A stretch of 64,000 nucleotides of DNA from contig NZ_CP126163.1 of assembly GCF_030127105.1 (NCBI RefSeq), forward strand, positions 1 to 64,000. Reading direction: 5' to 3'. The notes under the pieces are model-generated. The model was given only the letters and a program-made list of their open reading frames with translations, did not search any database and was not told the origin of the DNA. Shown piece after piece: positions 28,536-36,053 of this stretch; the first letter of the stretch is position 1, and every line of letters starts with the position of its first letter. A program made the position numbers and the translations under genes. The stretch comes from Haloarcula pelagica (lineage in GTDB: Archaea; Halobacteriota; Halobacteria; Halobacteriales; Haloarculaceae).

Positions 28536-29144
28536 TCACGCAGTACGCCTCAGTTCCGAGTCAATATACGAGGCCAGTGAGACGCGTGCTGCCGCGGCGG
28601 CGCTTTTGCGGTCTGTCGTCGCGCGCCCGTACATCGCGCCGTTGACCGTAGCTAGGATATGCTCCGCAACCCGCGACGGGTCGACATCACGGAAAGTGCC
28701 GTCGTTGATGCCGCGTTCGACGATGCTCCGGACGGTGGCTGCCAGTCGTTCATCGATCTGCGTGAATTGCTCGCGAAATACCTCGTTCGTCACGGCTTGG
28801 GAACGGAGGCCGACTAGAACCGCTTGGAGCTGTCGTTGCTCCTCGTCGGGCTGAAGCGGGAGGAGCTTCTCAATGACGTGCTTGAGATCCTCTGGCGGTT
28901 CGTCGCCTGTCTCTGTCTCGATCGTCTCTTCGAATCTATCGACGGCGAACTCGAGAAACGCGACCAGAAGGTCGTCTTTCGTGTCGTAGTGGTAGTAGAT
29001 AGCAGCCTTCGATTTATCGAGTTCGTCGGCGATTCGGGAAATCGACAGGTCGGCGTAACCGAACTTGAGTAGTGCTCGATAAGTGGCTTCCATAATCTCT
29101 TTTTCGGCGGTGCTCCAGTGCTGTTTGGGTGAATCAGAAGTCAT
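28536..29144 (-). CDS. TetR-family repressor
   Basis: 202 residues from the Met at 29144. N-terminal helix-turn-helix: ALLKFGYADLSISRIADEL and KAAIYYHYDTKDDLL, the most conserved TetR block. The C-terminal ligand-binding half is helical and acidic. It lies 2 bp after the membrane zinc-ribbon gene, so it is the second gene of an operon. A 14-bp operator-like palindrome precedes that operon and a near-identical one precedes the gene on the other side, fitting autoregulation plus control of the neighbour. The ABC operon converges on it and may also be a target. Confidence 0.85.
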   Translation of the reverse strand: MTSDSPKQHWSTAEKEIMEATYRALLKFGYADLSISRIADELDKSKAAIYYHYDTKDDLLVAFLEFAVDRFEETIETETGDEPPEDLKHVIEKLLPLQPDEEQRQLQAVLVGLRSQAVTNEVFREQFTQIDERLAATVRSIVERGINDGTFRDVDPSRVAEHILATVNGAMYGRATTDRKSAAAAARVSLASYIDSELRRTA

Positions 29145-29146
29145 AG

Positions 29147-29599
29147 TCAGTCTGATTGGTTCTCGTCGATCCGTTCCAGTTTGGAGACGTCGACAACGTT
29201 GAATTCGGCTGTACACCAGTGGCAGAATCCGAGATCGGGATCGACCGGCTTTCCGCAGGCAGGACAGGTTAGAGATTCATCAGCCTCTGTTGACCCGACA
29301 GTATTGTCTGCCTGGAATCTATCGGTTTGTCTTCTAACCTTCGCGATGAGATACGCGTCAAGGGCACTAGCGGCACTGATCAGGACTATCGGGAGAGTCG
29401 AGAATGGATCGGTTAGCGTACCCGAACTAAGCGCGGTTATCGTTGACTCGGGGACGAACAGAACTGAAGCAGCAACGATGAGTCCTAACCATCCAAGCGC
29501 TCTCAGCCAGCGCCGGAGGTAGAAGTGGCCAAGTCCGGTAACCATTGTCCCCAGAAGCGCAGCGAGTAGTGGATTGTTTCTGAGTGAGACTTGTCCCAT
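29147..29599 (-). CDS. Membrane protein with C-terminal zinc ribbon
   Basis: 150 residues. Three or four hydrophobic helices (LLAALLGTMVTGLGHFYL, LGWLGLIVAASVLFV, LPIVLISAASALDAYLI) are followed by a polar linker and a zinc ribbon CPACGKP..CHWCTAE. This architecture is common in haloarchaea (I believe DUF7575); function unknown. First gene of the TetR operon; the palindrome at 29607-29620 is just upstream of its start. Confidence 0.75.
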   Translation of the reverse strand: MGQVSLRNNPLLAALLGTMVTGLGHFYLRRWLRALGWLGLIVAASVLFVPESTITALSSGTLTDPFSTLPIVLISAASALDAYLIAKVRRQTDRFQADNTVGSTEADESLTCPACGKPVDPDLGFCHWCTAEFNVVDVSKLERIDENQSD

Positions 29600-29606
29600 A
29601 CTACTG

Positions 29607-29620
29607 ACTAAACGTTCAGT
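29607..29620. promoter_or_regulatory. Operator-like palindrome, site 1
   Basis: ACTAAACGTTCAGT is a 14-bp palindrome with one mismatched pair, 7 bp upstream of the first codon of the zinc-ribbon/TetR operon. It shares ten consecutive bases with site 2. Probable TetR binding site. Confidence 0.6.
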
Positions 29621-29804
29621 AGGTGTTAAACCCTTCGTCTAACTGGAAAAGGCCATTGCCAGAGGCATGATAAGATACACACTACATATCCGTATGAACT
29701 AGTTCTAAGCCGAATACTCGGTAGATAGCCAAATTATGGCTGAGGATATTGCCTGGTTCGAGGCGATCTACTCTAACGTGAGATGAGGGGAAAGATTGAT
29801 ACTT

Positions 29805-29818
29805 ACCGAACGTTCAGT
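29805..29818. promoter_or_regulatory. Operator-like palindrome, site 2
   Basis: ACCGAACGTTCAGT, again a 14-bp palindrome with one mismatch, 37 bp upstream of the HalOD1 gene start. The pair suggests the TetR protein controls both divergent transcripts. Confidence 0.55.
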
Positions 29819-29855
29819 TAGGGTTGTGGCGCGACCCGAAGCGCCCGAATACACA

Positions 29856-30182
29856 ATGACCGATGAATCTCGGCCCGCTGACGAATTGACAGCATCGTGG
29901 CACGGCCGCTACCTGGCTCGCTGGGGCAATGATACACCCCTCTACGAAGCCGTCACTGACGCCGTTTCGACTGTTACCGGCGATGCCCGTTCGGCAGTCG
30001 CCTCCCGCTATGATCGGGCGCATGCGTTCGCGCTCAGTCAGCTGTTCGGCGGAGCTGACGGAGCGTCGACGCCATCGACTGGGGTGGTCAAGTTCGTTCT
30101 CTCCGAGTGTGTCGTCTCGGTCCACAGCGACGGGCAACTCTCGGTCAGCCTCGCTGACCGTGAACGTAACGCGATTGACTAA
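29856..30182 (+). CDS. HalOD1 output-domain protein
   Basis: 108 residues from the Met at 29856. TPLYEAVTDAVSTVTG, a mid-domain helix ending in FGG, and STGVVKFVLSECVVSVHSDGQLSVSL follow the HalOD1 pattern: helix pair, then two beta strands with a conserved V-x-V-x2-D-G turn. HalOD1 domains are predicted output modules of haloarchaeal signalling, mostly unknown in action. The gene stands alone, divergent from the TetR operon, with the shared palindrome before it. Confidence 0.7.
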   Translation: MTDESRPADELTASWHGRYLARWGNDTPLYEAVTDAVSTVTGDARSAVASRYDRAHAFALSQLFGGADGASTPSTGVVKFVLSECVVSVHSDGQLSVSLADRERNAID

Positions 30183-30346
30183 TCACACACACACATGCAT
30201 AGACTCATCGCGAACAGCAGACCCGATACAGGATTGACGGCCGGACTCGATCGAACAATCGTCAACCGGAGACTGAATCGGGTTGATGAACCAGCCAGCC
30301 CCGAAACTGAGTATACTCCCGATACAATCTCTACAACATAATTCAC

Positions 30347-31251
30347 ATGCGACATTTTGGACTCAAAATACGGATGGCCGTCGTCGGTGCACTTCTCGCG
30401 GGGTTCTACCTCGTGGCCGTCGCCGCAGCGATGGTCGCGTTCGGCGAGGGCATCCTCCCGATTGCCATCGTCGGCAGCATCCTCTTGATCGGAATCCAGT
30501 ATAAAGTCGGCAAGTGGGCCGCGTTACGGAGTGTCGGGGCCGAAGACCTGCCTGAGACCCAATACGCAGAGATTCATCAGTTCGTTGAGCGCGTCTGTCG
30601 AGAGAAGAAGATGAAGAAACCGTCGTTGAAAATCGCCAGTATGGGCGTTCCGAATGCGTTCGCGGTCGGTCGCCGCGGAAACGGAACCGTGGTCATCTCT
30701 CAGGAACTCATTCAACTGCTTGACCGAAGCGAGCTCGAAGGCGTTATCGCCCACGAACTTGCCCACATCGACAATCGCGACGTCATCACGATGCAACTCA
30801 AGGCATCGCATCCATCGTCGCTATCGTTGCGCAGTACATCGTGTTGTTCACTGGCGAGAACGACCTCGCAGATTTCTTCCTCGCTGTCGTCGTCGGGAAC
30901 ATCGTCCAGTTCGTCGTGATGATCTTCGTGCTCGCGATTTCCCGGTACCGTGAATACGTCGCCGACGCCGACGCCAGGGATGTCATCGGGCAGGGCGAAC
31001 CACTCGCTCGCGCGCTTGAGAAAATTCATCAGGGCAACCAGCAGGCCCAACAGTCGGCTGGACGTGCCCAGCGCGGCCGTGGGTCGGCTAATCGGCGCGG
31101 CCGCGGGCGGGGGAGGCAGCGCTCCCGCAACGCGAACGTTGATCAGCAGGTGAGCGCACTCTGTATCTCCAGCTCTGACCGTGGCTTCCTCCAACAAATC
31201 GTCTCCACGCACCCGCCCATGGAGAAGCGTATCCAGCGGCTCCGCTCGTAG
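30347..31251 (+). pseudogene. htpX: HtpX-type M48 membrane metalloprotease (one frameshift)
   Basis: The N-terminal frame has two hydrophobic helices (residues 10-30, 36-52), then VPNAFAVGRRGNGTVVISQ and the zinc site HELAH (136-140) with IDNRDV. At about 30808 one base is lost; the true continuation is GIASIVAIVAQYIVLF, FLAVVVGNIVQFVVMIFVLAISRYREYVADADAR (third zinc ligand Glu region), ending with THPPMEKRIQRLRS at 31251. HtpX degrades misfolded membrane proteins under stress. As HtpX is well conserved in haloarchaea, sequence error is a real alternative. The next gene starts on the following base. Confidence 0.8.
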
Positions 31252-31494
31252 ATGCCCGGGGTCCGCGAACTCCTCGCAGTCGTTCTCGGCGTCCTGCTCG
31301 GCATTGTGTTGATTGTCGCCCCACAAACAGCACTCCGACTGTCCGTATTCGTTGGCCCGAACCGTCGACGTCGTGGTGACTACGGCACAGACAAGCACGA
31401 CTCGCTCTCCGACCAGTGGACGTGGCTCATTCGTGGACTCGGTGTCGTATGTCTCGCTATTGCGCTCTTTATCGCGTATCAAACGTATGCCTGA
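31252..31494 (+). CDS. Small membrane protein downstream of htpX
   Basis: 80 residues, two hydrophobic helices (about 6-30 and 58-78) with a basic, Arg-rich cytosolic loop (VGPNRRRRGDYG). It starts immediately after the htpX stop, so it is co-transcribed. No family recognised; a helper of the protease is possible but unproven. Confidence 0.6.
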   Translation: MPGVRELLAVVLGVLLGIVLIVAPQTALRLSVFVGPNRRRRGDYGTDKHDSLSDQWTWLIRGLGVVCLAIALFIAYQTYA

Positions 31495-31567
31495 CTGGTC
31501 CGCCAACACATCTCTATCTCTATAGCTCCAGAGAAACTCATCGATAAGAGATACTGAGGTAGTGAAA

Positions 31568-33244
31568 ATGACGGCAACCCCGGAGTCTCGTCGGGTAGTC
31601 TTCCGACGGATCGCAAGACGTTTGTATACTGATTGGCCGGCGTACGATTCGACACCGTTGTACGATCGGACGTCGCTTGCCGGTCTGGAATCGGACGTTC
31701 GTATCGTCTCTACAACGTGGTTCAGACACGATGATCATACCTCCGTCGAGCAGTTCGTCTGCTCGCTTCCATTGGCCTATGTTATCTTTGACGCTGAGGA
31801 TCGCTACGCCGGGCCCACACAATACGAGATGGACACTCTCTTTCGGATGTTCGTACTGAAAGAACTCCACAGCTGGGAGCACGAAACAGTTCTCGTCGAC
31901 TACCTAGAGAACCGTCCTGAACTCTGTGAGCAACTGGGTCTCGAAACGATTCCGGATCAGTCAACACTGTGGCGAAGCTGGCACGAGCGGTTCTCCGCTG
32001 ACCTCAGGGAGACAGTCGAGACAGCGGCTAGAACAATCCTCATCAAAGCCCAGAATGCGGGTGTCGCGGTTCCGCGTGAGCCAACACGAAAGCTCCGATA
32101 CCACGGGAACGAGTCTGGTGAGTCAGACCCGGACGATCAAACTACGTTGGAGCAGGCAGAGAAGATCACCGACCACGTCAGCCGCATCGTTTTCGCAGCG
32201 TTCTCGCTGGACCGAGGAAGGGGCTGTGAGATCCACGAGAACGCGTACTGGGACCTCCAGACGTATCTCGGACTCCGAGAGCGGTTGGCTGCGAACGAAG
32301 GGGCTCGCAGTTTCGTCTATGAGTCGTCCTGTGACCGAACCCCGATGGGACATGCCCACCGAGAGCATATTCGCGACCTCTCAATTTCAGAGATTCGTGA
32401 AATGTACCGACAGGCCGTGAATAGGCTCCTGAATGAGGTCGCGGAGACGGAGCAGTTCTTTCGAGGTGGAATCGTCGCGATCGACATCACCGAAGCCGAT
32501 CCGTTCACGGGCGACCGAACGGGCCACGAAGACGAGATCATCGGGACGAAAGAGCAGACCGACGAGTACGCCTATCAGTGGGCGACAGTCCAGTTGGTCG
32601 GGAACGCCGTCCCAATCGTGCTGGACGCGCGCCCGGTACGGAAAGGAGAGTCACGAAAGGAGATCGTCGAGGACCTGGTGGGTTCGGCTGAGGATCTCGT
32701 TCATGTCGATAACATCCTGATGGACCGGGAGTTCGATAGCCAACACGTTCTGGAGATGCTCAGCCAGCGCGGGCTTTCCTACGTCGTTCCGAAACGGATG
32801 CAGACCAGCGAGAAAGCGCAGGCGAAGCGATTGCTCCACCGTGATCAAGATCGATATGAGACTGACCGGAAGCTCCACCTTGGGAAGAACGAGTGGCACG
32901 AGACGACGCTAATCTACCGTCGGAAAGAGGACTCAGAGCACGACGATCATCGACAGTATTCGGTGTTTATGACGAATTGCGGGAGCGGACACCTTACGGA
33001 GTACGGCTACAGGTGGGAAATCGAAAGCGGCTATAGATCGATAAAGCGGTTCATGGCGGCGACGACGTCGAAGGATTTCGGGCTACGGTTCTTCTACTTC
33101 GCATTCGCCTGCCTATTGTACTCGATCTGGCGGGCTGTCGATCTGCTCGTGCAGGTTGAGTTGACTGGTGAGTACGAACATTCACCGATCGTAACAGCCG
33201 ACAACACGCTGACGCTGCTGAAGAAGGAGACTGGAATCGGGTAG
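31568..33244 (+). CDS. Full-length IS4-type DDE transposase, copy 1
   Basis: 558 residues, intact. The N-terminal part ends ETVETAARTILIKAQNAGVAV. The catalytic core follows: GGIVAIDITEADPFTGDRTG (first Asp), VHVDNILMDREFDSQHVLEML (second) and YGYRWEIESGYRSIKRFMA (Glu of the YREK-like motif), with FFYFAFACLLYSIWRAVDLL after it. This is a long haloarchaeal IS4-like type. A second copy at 50.0 kb is nearly the same and in the same direction. Similarity between the two continues about 190 bp past the stop and ends at TAGTCTCAACT (33421-33431), the likely right end. I see no shared sequence upstream of the start, so the left end is unresolved. Confidence 0.85.
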   Translation: MTATPESRRVVFRRIARRLYTDWPAYDSTPLYDRTSLAGLESDVRIVSTTWFRHDDHTSVEQFVCSLPLAYVIFDAEDRYAGPTQYEMDTLFRMFVLKELHSWEHETVLVDYLENRPELCEQLGLETIPDQSTLWRSWHERFSADLRETVETAARTILIKAQNAGVAVPREPTRKLRYHGNESGESDPDDQTTLEQAEKITDHVSRIVFAAFSLDRGRGCEIHENAYWDLQTYLGLRERLAANEGARSFVYESSCDRTPMGHAHREHIRDLSISEIREMYRQAVNRLLNEVAETEQFFRGGIVAIDITEADPFTGDRTGHEDEIIGTKEQTDEYAYQWATVQLVGNAVPIVLDARPVRKGESRKEIVEDLVGSAEDLVHVDNILMDREFDSQHVLEMLSQRGLSYVVPKRMQTSEKAQAKRLLHRDQDRYETDRKLHLGKNEWHETTLIYRRKEDSEHDDHRQYSVFMTNCGSGHLTEYGYRWEIESGYRSIKRFMAATTSKDFGLRFFYFAFACLLYSIWRAVDLLVQVELTGEYEHSPIVTADNTLTLLKKETGIG

Positions 33245-33684
33245 AGAGACACTCTGTCTGGGTTAGCGCGCTGTCTGAGTGGCTACACTATTGGACGTCT
33301 CGAAAATCTGCCCATACGGTTGGGAGTGTGACAATAATGGCTGCTTGGAGAGTGATCAGGAGCAGTTTTCGCTGACCGAATCGTCCAAATTCACGCATCA
33401 CAGCCCTGCTAAACCCGCTGTAGTCTCAACTTCCACAACCTCGGAGTTTGGCCCGGTGATGCGCGTCTTATTTTCACGAGAACTGGAGTGAATAAGCTCA
33501 CATCTGTCGATTCTCCACTGGAACAATACCCCACTTATCTTGCCGCTAGGCACGCATCAGACCCCTATCCTCCGAAACTGTGAACTTCCACGACGTCGTC
33601 AGAAGTTGAGACTAGTGGTCTCAATGCATATGGCATTCTGGCGTAGTTCATAAATAGTATGAAGACGTAGCTTGGGATAGAACG

Positions 33685-34053
33685 ATGGCTCGAATCACCG
33701 GCTCGTATCCAGACGATCTCGATCTCCTCATCGAGGGCGCTGTCGAGGCTGGTGTGTTCAGTGGCAAGAGCGATGCGTTGCGAGAGTTCGTGCGTGAATA
33801 CTTCGAGGACCACGAAAGCGAGCGTATTGCAGCTGCGGTCGCCCTCTACGAACGCGAGCGGATCACACTCGGTGATGCTGCGAGACTCGCTGCTGTCGAC
33901 CGCTGGACGATGCGTGACATCCTCCGTGAGCACGGTGTTGAACTCCGCCTCGGACTCGTCGACGAAGAAGACGCAGTCGACGAAGTAGAGGCGGCGAGCG
34001 AACTCGAATTCGGTGATGAAGACTCGTCTGATGAGGAGTCACGTGCCAAATGA
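33685..34053 (+). CDS. Antitoxin-like DNA-binding protein paired with a PIN toxin
   Basis: 122 residues. An N-terminal ribbon-helix-helix-like part (YPDDLDLLIEGAVEAGVFSG, KSDALREFVREYFEDH) is followed by a helix-turn-helix RITLGDAARLAAVDRWTMRDIL, as in UPF0175-type antitoxins, and an acidic, disordered C-tail that would bind the toxin. Its stop overlaps the PIN gene start as ATGA. Such antitoxins repress their own operon. A 27-bp motif shared with 16.8 kb lies upstream (33604-33630). Confidence 0.75.
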   Translation: MARITGSYPDDLDLLIEGAVEAGVFSGKSDALREFVREYFEDHESERIAAAVALYERERITLGDAARLAAVDRWTMRDILREHGVELRLGLVDEEDAVDEVEAASELEFGDEDSSDEESRAK

Positions 34054-34526
34054 CAGGTGACGATATTCCAGCGAACCCGAGCGTCCTGAACACGACCGTC
34101 CTCTCGAATTTCGCCTACATCGATCAGCTGTGGGTAGTTGCTGCCCTCGCTGGAATCTGTACGGTACCAGTCGTCCGTGAGGAGCTCGAACACGGCGTTG
34201 ATGACCATCCATATCTTCAGTCGGCACTCGATACACTCGACGACGAGATTCCAGTCGCGACGATTTCGGATACCGTCGCAAACAGAGAGGCGGTTGTCAG
34301 TGACCATCTCGATCCCGGTGAAGCACAGGCGTTTGCCTTGGCGGACGGTCGGCTACTGACCGACGACGGGGATGCCCGATCGTTTACGAAAGACCAGGGC
34401 GTGACCGTTGTCGGGTCGGTCGGGATGCTGTTGGCTGCGATCGAGGCTGAAAAGATTGATGAGCCAACTGCCGACGAGTGGCTGTCGACATGGATCGATG
34501 AAATGGGGTACTACGTGCCACACTAG
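34050..34526 (+). CDS. PIN-domain (VapC-like) ribonuclease toxin
   Basis: 158 residues. PIN fold with VLNTTVLSNFAYID at the start, the mid Glu in VVREELEHGVDD, and the C-terminal acidic cluster GEAQAFALADGRLLTDDGDAR. The usual first Asp of the active site appears as Asn14 (NTTVLSNF), which I also associate with this DUF3368-like subgroup, so activity cannot be judged. PIN toxins cut RNA and are kept in check by the antitoxin next door. Intact; lies just inside the right edge of the first transposase copy's flank, so it could help hold the island. Confidence 0.75.
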   Translation: MTGDDIPANPSVLNTTVLSNFAYIDQLWVVAALAGICTVPVVREELEHGVDDHPYLQSALDTLDDEIPVATISDTVANREAVVSDHLDPGEAQAFALADGRLLTDDGDARSFTKDQGVTVVGSVGMLLAAIEAEKIDEPTADEWLSTWIDEMGYYVPH

Positions 34527-34628
34527 TCGATTTCGGCATATCGGTGAGATACGCATACCGCCCCCTCCATAGCGGGTGTAGTCTCGATGCATGGACGACA
34601 GGGCGTGTCCGAGTACTGGCCATCCCTC

Positions 34629-36050
34629 CTATTGTGACATCACGAGCTCGAACCGCGCCCCGCCCTCAGACCCGTCTGTCACAGACACCGTCCACCCGTG
34701 AGCCTCTACGATCCGTTTTACGATGGTTAGTCCGAATCCGGTCCCCCCACTCGTCGAAGAATGGCCTGGTTCGAAAATCTCCTCGCGCCGATCTGCGGGG
34801 ATCCCGGACCCATCGTCTTCGACGTAGATAGTGTTCTCATCGACACGTCCGACACGAACGGTCACGTCCGTGCCGCCGTGTTCGATAGCGTTTCGGAACA
34901 GATTCTCGAACACGTGCCGTAATCGGTCGCGATCGCCCTGGAAGGTCATCTCATCGGTTATCTCGAGAGTCGCCGCGTCTGTGTCTACCGTTCCCCAGCA
35001 CTTCCCGACGAGATCGGTCAGACTGACCGACTCCGTTTCGTCTATGGTCTCGCCTTGCCGAGCGAGCGTCAACGTGTCCGCGATGATCGCCTCCATCCGG
35101 TCGAGTGCCCGCAGGAGTGGATCGAGGTGTTCGCTCTCCGTTTGTTCATCGAGGATCGTTGCGCGGCCCTGTGCGACGTTGAGCGGATTGCGCAGGTCGT
35201 GGGAGATGACACTCGCAAACTCGTCGAGACGCTCCTTTTGCCGACGAAGCTGTCGTTCCCGTTCGACGCGGTCGGTGACGTTCCGGGTAATTCCCACGAG
35301 ACGGGTTACGTCGCCGTCAGTGAGTACCGGCGCGAGATTCGTCTGCCAGATGCGTGCCTCCTCATCGATTTCTAGCTCTTCCTGATACGAGATCGGCTCA
35401 CGAGCTTTGACACACCGGTAATAGTTCGCTTCGAGTTCCGCTCCCTCTTGCTCACCGAATACATCACGAGGCGTTTCTCCCCGCACCTCTTCGGTCGTGA
35501 TTCCGGTTTGTCGCTCGTATGCCGGGCTAAGACGGTCGAACTCGAACGTAATGTCGTCGTCTGAAGCGTCGACATCGAGGAAGAAAATCGCGTCCTCTGC
35601 ATTGTTGAGGAGGGCCTCGTACTCTCCAGCCAGTTCGCGGAGTTCCCGTTCCTGTTCTTTCCGCTCAGTAATCTCCCGGCTGTTGAGTAGGATACCGTCG
35701 ATGACATCGTCTTCGAGCCGGTTCCGCATCGTGGCTTCGATCCAGCACCACGACCCGTCGGCGTGTTTGAATCGGACTTCGACGGTCTGGGGTTCGTCCG
35801 GGGTCTCCAGAACAGCTTCAACCGCGTCGGCGTTTTTTTCACGGTCGTCGGGGTGTACGTATTCGTATCCGGTGTTCCCGACTAACTCCTCGGGATTGTA
35901 GCCGAGCACTCGTGTGACGGCGGGGCTCACGTACGTCATCGTTCCGTCAGTGTCGATGATCGTGGCGATGTCGTTCGACTCTTCGACGAGCGTCCGATAC
36001 CGATCCGTCTGATTCTCGTTCCGAGTTTCCGATGTCTCAGTGTCTTCCAT
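34629..36050 (-). CDS. PAS-PAS sensor histidine kinase
   Basis: 473 residues, soluble. PAS 1 at about 18-130 (YVSPAVTRVLGYNPEELVGN, closing NSREITERKEQE) and PAS 2 at about 145-265. HisKA contains SHDLRNPLN with His284. The ATPase domain has FENLFRNAIEHGG (N box), DDGSGIPADRREEIFEPG (G1) and GTGFGLTIVKRIVEAHG (G2). No transmembrane helix, so it senses a cytosolic signal, redox or ligand bound by PAS. Its start is 3 bp downstream of the previous kinase's stop, so it is the last gene of the KaiC operon. No cognate receiver lies next to it. Confidence 0.9.
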   Translation of the reverse strand: MEDTETSETRNENQTDRYRTLVEESNDIATIIDTDGTMTYVSPAVTRVLGYNPEELVGNTGYEYVHPDDREKNADAVEAVLETPDEPQTVEVRFKHADGSWCWIEATMRNRLEDDVIDGILLNSREITERKEQERELRELAGEYEALLNNAEDAIFFLDVDASDDDITFEFDRLSPAYERQTGITTEEVRGETPRDVFGEQEGAELEANYYRCVKAREPISYQEELEIDEEARIWQTNLAPVLTDGDVTRLVGITRNVTDRVERERQLRRQKERLDEFASVISHDLRNPLNVAQGRATILDEQTESEHLDPLLRALDRMEAIIADTLTLARQGETIDETESVSLTDLVGKCWGTVDTDAATLEITDEMTFQGDRDRLRHVFENLFRNAIEHGGTDVTVRVGRVDENTIYVEDDGSGIPADRREEIFEPGHSSTSGGTGFGLTIVKRIVEAHGWTVSVTDGSEGGARFELVMSQ

Positions 36051-36053
36051 TGG

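Noticed and set aside
29735-29785. 16-codon open frame starting MAEDIAWFEAIY
   Set aside because: Too short and without context; may be a relic start but cannot be supported.
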